NCBI GenBank assembly: GCA_030762175.1 | Contig: CM060837.1 | Span: 7,582,001 to 7,646,000 of the forward strand | Direction: 5' to 3' | Source: Metallyticus violacea | Lineage: Eukaryota > Arthropoda > Insecta > Mantodea > Metallyticidae | DNA length: 64,000 nt | Part shown: piece after piece, positions 35,877 to 45,246 of the stretch | Position numbering within the stretch: the first letter of the stretch is position 1 | Layout: each line of letters starts with the position of its first letter | Position numbers and translations under genes: made by a program | Notes under the pieces: model-generated | Told to the model about the DNA's origin: nothing | What the model saw: only the letters and a program-made list of their open reading frames with translations | Databases searched by the model: none

Positions 35877-36012
35877 GTCGGTCCTTGTGGTGTAGTGGTA
35901 ACCCGGCCAAACCATGGATATTTTCATGCGTAGAAATCCTGAGTATGGATGGCTTCATTCAGAACGTAAGTAAAGCCGTGGGTCCCATGTCGTACATTTA
36001 CGGCATGTAAAA
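35877..36012 (+). mobile_element. SINE-B with internal deletion, 3' truncated
   Basis: TTGTGGTGTAGTGGTAACCC jumps straight to CGGCCAAACCATGGATATTT, so about 40 bases of the anticodon and T-arm region are missing. The two joined points share a short AACC-type word. The body continues through GTAAGTAAAGCCGTGGGTCC and CATTTACGGCATG, then similarity stops. A SINE-B-like tail lies 0.95 kb away at 36966. Confidence 0.75.
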
Positions 36013-36100
36013 AGTCTCAACAGTTTTGATGGGGGATGAAGGATGATTAACTGATTGATGTTATAATTAATTAGAATATTCTGAGTATTATAGACGTCCT
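36013..36100 (-). other. possible LTR-element leader
   Basis: On the minus strand, immediately after the candidate primer-binding site, a frame starts at 36117 (MAGEMEDVYNTQNILINYN) and runs a short way before reaching the SINE-B remnant. It could be the start of a gag leader, but nothing recognisable is encoded. Confidence 0.25.
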
Positions 36101-36115
36101 CCATCTCTCCTGCCA
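36101..36115 (-). promoter_or_regulatory. candidate tRNA primer-binding site
   Basis: TGGCAGGAGAGATGG follows directly on the CAACA end of the candidate LTR. It begins with TGG, the complement of a tRNA CCA end. The matching tRNA is not identified. Confidence 0.4.
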
Positions 36116-36832
36116 TGTTGGGTAGAGCGCTGGAATTTTGTGACCTTTTCAGGTCAACGGGAAGAAGGGTCTTAGAATCGGAGATAACGCGATTTATTCA
36201 CTTGCATTTACTGTTCACTTATGAGGGTCGTCTTTGAGTTCTGAGATCACACTTGCACATTTAAACCGGCCTACTACCTGTCTGACCGGTAACTCGCTGA
36301 GTTGAAATCTTGGCGACTGACTACTTGTTTAAATACACCGACTATGAATGAATCAACTGATCTGTAACTCTCCCCGCTTCAGTTCTCTGATAATTGAACG
36401 CTGACTATTCTCCTCTACCGACAACTAAACTCTCTCCCTGGGTCTCGAAATCACAACCTTTTATAAACTATACCATCACCTGCTTTTCAAAGTATCACTA
36501 TGCATTAATTTAGACAGTCATTTCCTCTACACGGCTATCTATTGTGCATTTAATTTTCCTAAGTTCCCTGATTGAAGGCCTTAAATTCGAGCTGTTCTTT
36601 CACCCTTGGTTCCTTTACGTGGGGCTCTGTAAGTATTGCACCCCCAATGATCTGTCGCATAAGCAAATATAGAACAGTTCGCTTTAGATTTTAACAGTGC
36701 TAAGCTTTTTGACTTTTCACATAATAGAGGAGTTTTATGACCTGTTCCGTTTCCCTGGCATTTTCCAGAGACCTTAATGACAAAGTCTCTTACAGGGCCA
36801 ACTGACTCTTTTGTTCAGTCCAAAACACAACA
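36116..36832 (-). mobile_element. candidate long terminal repeat (LTR)
   Basis: On the minus strand it starts TGTTGTGTTTTGGACTG and ends CGCTCTACCCAACA, the TGTTG/CAACA ends typical of LTRs, over 717 bp. A TATA-like box (TTTATAAAAG) lies at 36458-36467 and an AATAAA at 36193-36198, in the promoter-then-polyadenylation order expected of U3-R-U5. A TGG-initial primer site follows. No second LTR, gag or pol is in the window. The flanks TGCCA and TTTCC do not match, so this is not a clean solo LTR; more likely a 5' LTR stub. Confidence 0.55.
36458..36467 (-). promoter_or_regulatory. TATA-like box of the candidate LTR
   Basis: TTTATAAAAG on the minus strand, about 260 bp upstream of an AATAAA within the same candidate LTR. 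Confidence 0.4.
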
Positions 36833-36965
36833 TTTCCTGGGTTATTTCTGAAGTTTCTATCAACAGGTTTTTTTCTACTACCCATGAACTGCACAAATAA
36901 CTTAATTATTAATATGAATACATGTAAATTGTATACTTTAATAGTAATAATATTTATAATATTTA

Positions 36966-37030
36966 ATGGAGTGGAGGCGGCATCTCATAAATACCACTTC
37001 AGATGCTAAAGAGCGTCGGTAAATAAACCA
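36966..37030 (+). mobile_element. SINE-B-like 3' tail
   Basis: CAGATGCTAAAGAGCGTCGG then TAAATAAACC matches the end of SINE-B (TGAGATGTTAAAGAGCGTCC, then ATAAATA). It may be the other end of the copy that begins at 35877, separated by the LTR-related DNA, but no shared target duplication demonstrates this. Confidence 0.55.
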
Positions 37031-37389
37031 AAATCATTTGTTATTTTAGTCGCCTTCTCTGCTCCCAGTCTAATCCACGCTAGAGCGCGAGTTCGTTGAC
37101 TAAACTAAGTGACACTTTCCCCATATCTCAGCACTTACACATACTACATAACAGATGCAAGGAACATCAGACCCCCGTGTTTATTCCTCATTCTTACCGT
37201 AAACTGATCAATATTTAAAAGTGATAAGTTTTATTTTGTTGACTTGCGCGATCATTCCCCATTTGTCGTAATAGTCTTCTAATTTGTTGAGCTCTTTCTG
37301 TGAATAAGCAAAAAGTAACACAAAAAAAGGAAACAAATTTCTCTTAGAGAATTAATGCTACTTATAAAAAAAAATCATACCTGCAAAAT
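37031..37389. other. no recognisable gene
   Basis: Unassigned AT-rich sequence. Confidence 0.35.
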
Positions 37390-38045
37390 AAAAAGTCCGT
37401 CAATTAGGAACTACATAAAATAAGCGGATTCCTTAGCAAGTCAATTTGTGAAGGCTGTTACAGAGCATATAGTAAAGAAACATAAATTTCAGTCTTACAG
37501 TTATATGCCTTTTCCCTATCATTGTTATATTGTTAGCTTAGCGTTTTCAATTGCACGTAGCTGTGAATCATTGTGTTCCCTCCTGCACTTTACACTTCCA
37601 AGATTGATAGGGTACATACACTACCGCTTAAGATTTGTACATCGCTCCGTATTGTTCCAGCATTTTCTGGAATTCGACTTTTTCCGCTGCCGTTCTGTAC
37701 TGAAGTAGCAAGACTGCCGCTGTCTGTAAGGGCAAGTTCGATTATTCGTCAATGCGCTTGCGCAGGCGATTCTCCCTATACTCTTTCATATGACACCCAG
37801 ATTATTGCTTGGCGCGAATCTGAATTGTTTGTGCTAACAATATTAACCCCCCTCTGGGCCACCTTAACTGACCTCCTCAATAATTATAAAAAATTATGTT
37901 TTCAAGTATACCCCCATTCGTAATTGTTTAATTCCGCTGCTTTTCAGAAACGTTTTTCTTATTTTATTTCAATTGTATATACCGAGTTTTGTTGAGAAAA
38001 AAACAAAAATTGCGGCTGCTAGAGCGTTAAAAGACACACACACAC
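37390..38045 (+). repeat. unclassified repeat family X, copy 2
   Basis: Shares long blocks in order with 48410-49410: a TTCCTTAGCAAGT region, GTACATACACTACCGCTTA, TTTTCCGCTGCCGTTC, GCTGTCTGTAAGGGCAAGTT, ATGCGCTTGCGCAGGCGATT, and the CTAGAGCG tail core at 38019. The tail ends GCGTTAAAAGACACACACAC as in copy 1. The first 50-60 codons hint at a shared reading frame in this copy and the 48410 copy, but with stops. Class unknown. Confidence 0.8.
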
Positions 38046-40532
38046 ATTCAGAATTCGCTCTAACATACATTTATAGCCAATACCTGCTAAACAGGCAAAA
38101 TTAAACTTTGCTTAAAGTTCATCGTCTGTATCTTCACCATGCCACTAGCGTAATATATTTGGAGGCAAAGTAGTTGTAAAACGTGATAGAACAGCATTTT
38201 AAAAATTTGCTTTATTTATTTAGTAATTGTACATAATCATTTCAGATACTTATTTTTCAGGTAATACAAAATAATTTACATGTTTTTCGTTCAAGATTCA
38301 GTGAATATTTTAAATAATTCTTACACATAGGAAGTATGAAGTGAAATTTTCAATGGTGTGTTTACTCTCGCCTTGTTAACGTTTTTCAAGCGATTGCAGC
38401 CAAGTAGAGTGAGATTATAAACATAGCCTTCTGCCCTTTCGGGTTGTGGATGCTGATAAAATCAGCAAGAAGCCCACCACAATGGGATATCGGCAGAGTT
38501 AATCTGGAATCTCTTCTACAGACTCCATCCTGCCAAGAGGTCTTGGTGGTTGAGGTAAGTTACAGGCAGGGGGTATTCTCTTTTGTGAAACCCGAGAGCT
38601 AGAGGGGGGGCTAAAGTAATCGCACTTAGAGGGTTGCACTGCTAAAAAAAGGGCAAGTTGCAGAGAGGATTACAGAAGTGATCCGGCAACAATGGCTTGC
38701 CCTCTACACTCAATATTGTTTCTTTTTGTTCCTTGATTGCTATTCTTGGACAAACCAATCGACTTCTTTTCCCCCTTCTTTCGCTTTTCATACGAAGAGC
38801 TGAGTGAATAAAGCTTGGCTGGTTCTTTTCCACTCGTTCGTGCCCTTCTGCGATCTTTTTTAAGTGTTTGCGTTAAGCTAGAGCGCCAATCAGGTTCTAG
38901 CTCGAGAAATTTCAAAAGAGAAAAACTGCGGATGGAAAGAAAGTTATTGGGGGCTTAGCGGAAAGTATTAGAAACAGAGATTTTCGTGTTGCACGTAAGT
39001 AAAGCACGAGGTCGTCATTTCTGTGAACTGTAGCGTTCATTTGTTACCTTCTAGTGCTCCACTCAACGTAACGGCATTAAATACCACTATCAGCCCTGGT
39101 GCTGCCAACTTAATGATGTTAAAGTGCACTGGACGTAGTAGTTAAGCAATTTTATCACCACCGCAGTCGATCGTACAAGCCACAGAGTTAGATGGAGCTG
39201 ATCAATAACAAGTGCACGTTTTCCTAAGATCGCATTCGAACGCCGCAGGGTTATTGGGAACATTATATCCTTAAAAGTAAAAGTACAAGCTTTCAAAGTT
39301 GAATTTTAACAGTTAGTAAGAGAAGAGAACGGTACACAGGAGGGAGAAAGAACATAAAGATTGCTCTCCATTTCCTTTTACTCCTTCCCTCGTCTATTAT
39401 CAAAGCGTAGAGACTCTACCCGTTACGTTAAAACATTTACCTCAGCAACGACCATTTACTTTATGTGCTTTCCTTACTTGAACGAATGCTTTAGACTCGC
39501 AGCCTGGTTTTAATGCTGGCCATTCTAAACTTTTTTTTTTCCTCCCGCGATTTCCCCCTATCTCTTAGGTGATGTTAAGATGACATTTACATTCTACAAA
39601 TTTTCATGATTTTTTTTTTTTTCGTTTTTAACTCAAATTTAAACTATTTCTGATTGCTGACATACGAATTTATTGGTAATACTGCACTGTTTTGGCATGG
39701 TTCTTATCGTACAGGTACAACCCATTTCCGTCAGAACTAATTTGATTGCACTTGCGACCTGTTTCTTAGCGGTTGTCGTGGAAACGGCAAACGCTTGCTT
39801 TATGCTACGAGATAGCACATACAGTAGGTTGGTAAAAAGACACTTAAACACTAAAATAGGCAGTAATTAAAGTGCTTAAGTTTACTTTTCTTGGTTACAA
39901 GCAACAACCAAATGTTTTTTCAAGGTATCAACAGTCACGATCAGCCGCTTGTCAGAGGGAACATTTTTCATCATGGAAAAAGAACTTTCTACTTCCACCA
40001 AAGCGATTGCAGCACATTTCGGAATGACTCATACCAGTTACAACAGAACTTTCACTCTTTAGAACATCACAAGTGCTCTTAAGTTTTTATAGGTTCACAT
40101 TAGCACACATAACACGTTTACACTTCTCACCAACACTTTTTTCCTTTCTCTTCTGGTACTTACAGCAGTTAATTTACAGCATCTTCAAAGATCCCCACGG
40201 ATGACATAGCGTATAATTTTTTATTTTTACATAGCCGTGTAATTTACAACTCAACGATGAACTTAATTTGCGAATGATAAATAATTCAGCATGAACACTT
40301 TAACAAGTTCAAAAACTAACTAACAGTTCGTTTTATGTCTCCTGTTAGACACAATTGATTTGTTTTCCCCTTTCTCTGCTCCTTTCCTCTTCGAGATTGG
40401 GAAACACTGATTGTGCATAAGAAGAGAGGTGTGAGAGAATAGGTAATGGGGCCTGACATATTGTCTGCGCGCCAGCTATGAGGAAGGATGAAACTAATAC
40501 GTGCTATTAGTGATTCCAACCAGTACAACTTC
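38046..40532. other. 2.5 kb without recognisable gene
   Basis: Several short frames (for example 38670-38915 minus and 39673-39870 plus) lack motifs. Poly-T runs occur near 39530 and 39612. Confidence 0.4.
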
Positions 40533-40725
40533 GTTTTGAATAGTCCTGGCGAATGAGCAAAAGATACACGACGAATTCATTTTCTGTTTATGCATTTAGG
40601 AATCAGGTTAGTATCTCTCTTACTTCCATATTGAATACATTTTAGGGACTGTTTATTGCAGATCTGTCGATTCCTAGAAATGACTCGCGCAGATCGATGG
40701 GTCATTCGCCAGGACTATTCAAAAC
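40533..40725. repeat. 193-bp segment with perfect 24-bp terminal inverted repeats
   Basis: Positions 40533-40556 and 40702-40725 are exact reverse complements over all 24 bases (core AATAGTCCTGGCGAATGA). The 145-bp interior does not look coding. No target-site duplication is evident at the outer edges. It may be a small MITE-like foldback element. Confidence 0.8.
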
Positions 40726-42359
40726 TACAGTAATTTTCTCATCCTCTCTATTTCCAGGTATTCGTATTCCCGAGTAACTGTGAGTTCCTTTCATTAATGA
40801 AGGTACTGCTGTTTAAAGAGATAAAGGGAATGAACTGAGGAGAAAGTTTTTGACTACTTGAAAAGAAATAAATGTTTAACAAGAAACTGAATGTATATTT
40901 TTGTAAGATGAATATGTAATTTAATTTTATAACTTTTTTCACTTCGATACATTGAAATTGTTTATATGTTTTTAAAATGCTTAGATAATCACATAAACAC
41001 AGGCAAAAAAAAAAAAAAAATAGGCAAAATAAAATCAGGCCCCACCGACCCCAAATATACGGAAACATGTTCAATTCTATCTGACTCTTAAATGTATCCA
41101 CCCAGATACAAAAGGCTTTTTGCGTGACTTCCGGGCACTGCTAATCACACACTCCAATGCCGGTCTAAATCTGTGCTAGAAGTAATATAAGGAATAAAAA
41201 AGTCCGATCATGCCCTTCTCCAGTGATGAAGGCTAACAAATATTTTTTGTTATGAAATAGGATTAAGCATATTCGTTATCAAACATGTTGGAGACACGTT
41301 TGATTCCAGTATGCGCTATTTTGAAGCTTTTGTTTATCTCTGATATTAAAAATTAAGACTGAGTAACACATTATTAGTTTCTGTGTTCACCGTTTCTAAT
41401 ATTATTATGAACACCTGCACGATAACTCATATTGAAATAAAAATCCGCATGTGTGCTTGAAATGACAAGTTGCCTTTGAGCAAAAAATAAACGACTCCAA
41501 ACTGCCATTGCCTCTCTCACAGTAAACTTATGGAACGCTAGTGAAATTATAGTTCCTATCTGCCATTGTGTCTGTCCTTATGACAAGACTCATTCCGCCT
41601 ACACAAAGTCGTTCACATAAACTGACGTAATAAAAGCCTACCACTGTTTCAGCAGAGTACAAAGTTTTCATGCACCTTTGTGGTGCTTGAAATCACCGAC
41701 AAGTTTTCTCGTAAAGCAAGTACAAAGTGCAAAAGAATACTTGGAGGTGAGCCATAAGTATCAAGGAGGTGGTTGTTATTAAAACACTGAGTGTTTCGTT
41801 TAGGTGAAGATCCTATACCGCTCATAAGTATCGTTTTATGCATCAGGAAGTGCTTTAAAGAGAGCTGGGAGAGGAAGGAGGAGGTAAAGGGAAGAATAGT
41901 ACCCCCAACCCGTAAGTAATGAAAATTGGCAGGGTTTAATTTATCGTAAATATGAGGGCGCACTTTGGAAATTCAGTGGAGAGAAACCTTGTCGTGAAAC
42001 TTGCTGCAGTGTTTTGAGCACACACGTATACTCCCCCCCCCCCCCCCCACAAAAATGTTTGAAACACAGATATTTATGTGTGGTAGTTTCGAGTAACGAT
42101 GCAAACTTCTTTTTTTACTATCTCTCTTTAATTTAACTCATCTGGTGCCATTTTGCATATTTTATAACTTTTAAAGACATTTTTACAAAAATAATCCTTG
42201 TCGTTTTAAATAAAAAACGAGATAAGAGCATTATGTGCAGGAAATATGAGTCATATCAGCTGCAACTATCGGGAAAAATATTAATTTTATAAAAACAGTC
42301 TTTATCGTTGTCATTTCCAACAAAATATTGCCCTGTAAGTTGACATGGATTTTCAGCAC
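40726..42359. other. no recognisable gene
   Basis: Includes a 15-base A run near 41006 and a C homopolymer at 42033-42048. Minus frames at 40748-41101 and 41649-41963 (just over 100 codons each) have no recognisable motifs and are probably chance. Confidence 0.4.
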
Positions 42360-43060
42360 TAACTTAGTTATTTAACACTCCGTCCGGGCACCTAGAAGCC
42401 TATACCAGGACCTGTTATACAGTTTCAATAGTTTATTATATTTTAATCTCTTACTTTTTTTACATTATTTGTACAGATTATATCTATAAATAATTAACTA
42501 AAACAACCCCAAAATAACACATACAAACAATTCTCTGACGGGAAGCCGGTTAACGAAACAAAACTATAACTGGTAGCCAGCTATAAATTAATTACTAAAA
42601 ACTACTGTCGTCGGAAACCGTAGGGTACAGTGTTAGTAACCAGCACCTCTAATATTTATCATTGTTATTGTTTTATAGACGTTTATATTTTATAATTATT
42701 CTACTACCCTTTATTTATATCACGTTCACCTTGTTCATTTTTATTTGTTTACCTAAATTCCGTTTCGGCCTTCTATCCAAAACTACACCTCACTTATCTT
42801 CCCTTCACTCCTGAGTGTTTTAATTATGACCGAAAACAATTAAAGCCTTCAATTTAAGCTAATCAGTAACTGCGCTATTTACTCACCACACGCTTACACT
42901 TTCAGCATTTTATAAATCTTCATTTCTTCCTTCATAGCTTCCCAACTCCATTCTCTTCTCCTCCCCTCTGTGGCTCTCCAAGCCATCATCTGATACCTTC
43001 TGCTCCTTCCTGCATCTTCACAAACCAATCACTCCTGAATCCTCTCTGCTGCGTTCTTCC
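42360..43060 (-). mobile_element. possible LINE 3' end
   Basis: Minus-strand frames at about 43060-42900 give an Arg/Glu/Trp-rich helical segment (MMAWRATEGRRREWSWEAMK) like the C-termini of some insect LINE ORF2 proteins. A long AT-rich stretch follows, then GGTCCTGGTATAGGCTTCTA and a TTAAATAAC end near 42365, the style of a LINE 3' UTR. There is no reverse-transcriptase motif, so this is tentative. Confidence 0.35.
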
Positions 43061-43563
43061 CCTTTGGTCACCGGTCTGTCTTTGTTACTGATTTGTTGGT
43101 TGATGCGTTGTTGTCATGTCGTATTATTGTTTGCAATTTCTAGTGTTTATAGTTGCCATTATTATAGTTTATAGGTTATTATTGTCAGTGCTTTTAGATT
43201 GTCGTCAATATCTCTTATCTCCCTATCTTCTTTCTCCTTCGCCACCGTCACATAGCTTACATCTTTGTCCTTAAGGGACGCAATAGGCCCGCTTATTTTT
43301 ATATTGGAGCGATTGGTGTAACTTCGGTTTTCTATGGTGCAATTGCGGTGCATAAGATGCATTATTTTATTTGCATAAAAGGACGTACAAACAGTGACTC
43401 TTGTGTACTAATGGTGTATTTTATTTTACATAATAGTTTTTACACATCAGCCTTCTTTTCTGTGGTATGGAGCGAGTAGACATAAATTTGTGTATCAGTA
43501 TATTTTCATTCTCAAACCGTGTAAAAGATAACATTATTTTCAAATTACACTCCTTACGTAGAA
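43061..43563. other. no recognisable gene
   Basis: Unassigned; a minus frame at 43162-43362 has no motif. Confidence 0.35.
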
Positions 43564-43802
43564 TTTTTTTTTTTTGAGTAGTGTTTAACGCCCGTTTTTA
43601 CTACTGAGGCACCAATATTGGTAAAGGATATTTTTTTTAAGGAAGGAAGGGTTCCAGGCCTAAGTTTAGGGTACCTCCCCGACATTTGCCAGTTATGAGG
43701 ATTGAGGAAAAACTGAAAAAAAAAAAAAATTCCAGTCAGGGAGGACGATCTCCTGACGGGATTCGAACCCCACACCTCCCGCTCACAAGTCCGCGCCTTA
43801 AA
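43564..43802 (-). mobile_element. SINE-A with internal deletion
   Basis: Head (TTAAGGCGCGGACTTGTGAG, GGGGTTCGAATCCC) and body are present. The stretch between GAGGCACCA and TGGTAAAGGAT is shortened by about 45 bases relative to full copies, removing the CACAGGCGGTG segment and what follows. The tail is a 13-base A run on the element strand. The 5' edge ends at TTAAGGCGCGG, lacking the first bases of the head. Confidence 0.88.
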
Positions 43803-43897
43803 AGACGTCAAAATGCTGAAAATAGGAATTCGGGGGTGACTTTTTCAGCAAAGCGTCCCCAAGCTTACGACTGAGGTTAATCTATTATGGATTTATG

Positions 43898-44280
43898 GCT
43901 AACGGATATACCGAATGGGGTGATTCAGGCGGTAAATGTTTCGGACTCGCATTTGGCAGGAGTTGAGTTCAAATCCCTCTGGTTGGCCTTTTGTGATTTC
44001 TCTTATCGCGTGGCGAATGCTGGGATGGCCATTATTTCCTCGAATTTCCTCAGAACGACTAGTGCGGTGTGACTGTATGAAGGTCTCTGCCTCGGTGCCT
44101 GATATGGGAACGGTCTTTCCGGGGAGCATGAACTCGTTGGAGGGGGAAGGCTCTGTCGGCATCGGGGTGTTCTTATCTAGAAGCCAGTTAGAGCATCCTT
44201 CACCTGGTCCCTTCCTTTCGGAGGTACCCCCTTTGGAGGTATAGCCTTAGAGCAAAGCTGAAATACCGAAGTATCCTCTT
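43898..44280 (+). mobile_element. third tRNA-like SINE (SINE-C), single copy
   Basis: GGGTGATTCAGGCGGTAAAT, CGGACTCGCATTTGGCAGGA and box B-like GAGTTCAAATCCC give a tRNA-like head different from SINE-A and SINE-B. A noncoding body of about 300 bp follows, ending near the left target duplication of the next SINE-B. Only one copy is present, so boundaries and retroposition are inferred. Confidence 0.5.
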
Positions 44281-44292
44281 CAAATCAAATTC

Positions 44293-44597
44293 TGTTGGTC
44301 CTGGTGGTGTAGTGGTTACCATACTTGCCTCCTACACCCAAGATCGCCGGTTCGAACCCGGCCAGGACCGATGGATTTTTTCGGGCGTAAAAATCCAAAG
44401 TATGGCTTCCTTCGGAAGGGAAGTAAAGCCGTGGGTCCCGTGTCGTACATTTACGGCACGAAAAAGAACCTCAAGCCTGAAAGAGAGGCCTGTGAGCAAA
44501 ATTTGTCGGCCGTTTCACCCCCCCCCCCCCCAGTTGAATGGGACGCTGATGACCTGAGATGTTAAAGAGCGTCCATAAATAGAGCAATAAAAAAACC
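44293..44597 (+). mobile_element. SINE-B, full length with target-site duplication
   Basis: Best-preserved SINE-B. The tRNA-like head at 44297-44369 has a perfect 7-bp acceptor stem (GGTCCTG/CAGGACC), a perfect T stem (GCCGG/CCGGC) around TTCGAAC, and box A-like TGGTGTAGTGGTTACC. The anticodon arm has only four pairs with an oversized loop. The body includes TTCGGAAGGGAAGTAAAGCC and a C run (about 44518-44531) and ends AAAGAGCGTCCATAAATA. It is flanked by the 10-bp duplication AATCAAATTC (44283-44292 and 44598-44607). Confidence 0.93.
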
Positions 44598-44607
44598 AAT
44601 CAAATTC

Positions 44608-45018
44608 AATCAGGAATATCTCAAAATACCTGCCCAATCTCCCGACTTTATTCCTGTTGAATAAGTGCAGGTTTATTTAAGAGAAGAGTTTTTGAAATGA
44701 AAGTTACGTCTAAAGATGGTTATTGCAAAAGAATTGTGAAAAATTGGTACTAAAACAGAATGAAATTCAAGAAGGAAGGCGAGAACTGTGATTAAAACAG
44801 AGGAAATATTCCACAAAATATTGAAAACTAACGCTATTATCTAAGTATGTCAAAATCATATTTTATTATAACTGTATAAATAAATTTACTGTACAAAATT
44901 ATCAACTTTAGTACATTGTATTCATTTGTTGGTTAATTTACCTTCTACTGAAATAATAATTAACTCTAAGAGGAAAAAATGAATTATTTGTTTTACATAA
45001 ATTCTAAGCAAATTCCGA
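44608..45018. other. AT-rich, no recognisable gene
   Basis: Unassigned sequence leading into an AT microsatellite. Confidence 0.4.
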
Positions 45019-45200
45019 ATATATATATATATATATATATACTATTAATAGAGTAATAAAAACTTCTACAAAGCATAAAAACACATAAAAAACACTCAGA
45101 GTGCAATATAAAAAGGTTCACATAAAATTTCACACTAAAAACTGAAGTTTTCATATTTTTATGTGAACCTTTTTATATTGCACTCTGAGTGTTTTTATGT

Positions 45201-45244
<44 letters not shown>
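45019..45244. repeat. near-perfect hairpin between two (AT)n microsatellites
   Basis: An AT dinucleotide tract at 45019-45041 and a longer one at 45204-45244 bracket an inverted repeat. The left arm (about 45078-45126) and right arm (about 45157-45206) are reverse complements over about 48 bases, with one length difference in an A/T run. The core is ACACTCAGAGTGCAATATAA. The loop is about 30 bases. This is a strong potential cruciform. Confidence 0.93.

Positions 45245-45246
<2 letters not shown>

Noticed and set aside
36116..36832. Solo LTR interpretation
   Set aside because: The flanking five bases do not match, so a clean solo LTR with target duplication is not supported; a 5' LTR stub is preferred.
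42033..42048. C homopolymer as a regulatory tract
   Set aside because: Low-complexity run, likely slippage or assembly noise; similar C runs occur near 44520, 54810 and 58005.
44297..44369. Well-folded tRNA-like sequence with perfect acceptor and T stems
   Set aside because: It is the head of a SINE-B copy with target duplications; the anticodon arm is defective and the same head recurs at 32492 and 35877.
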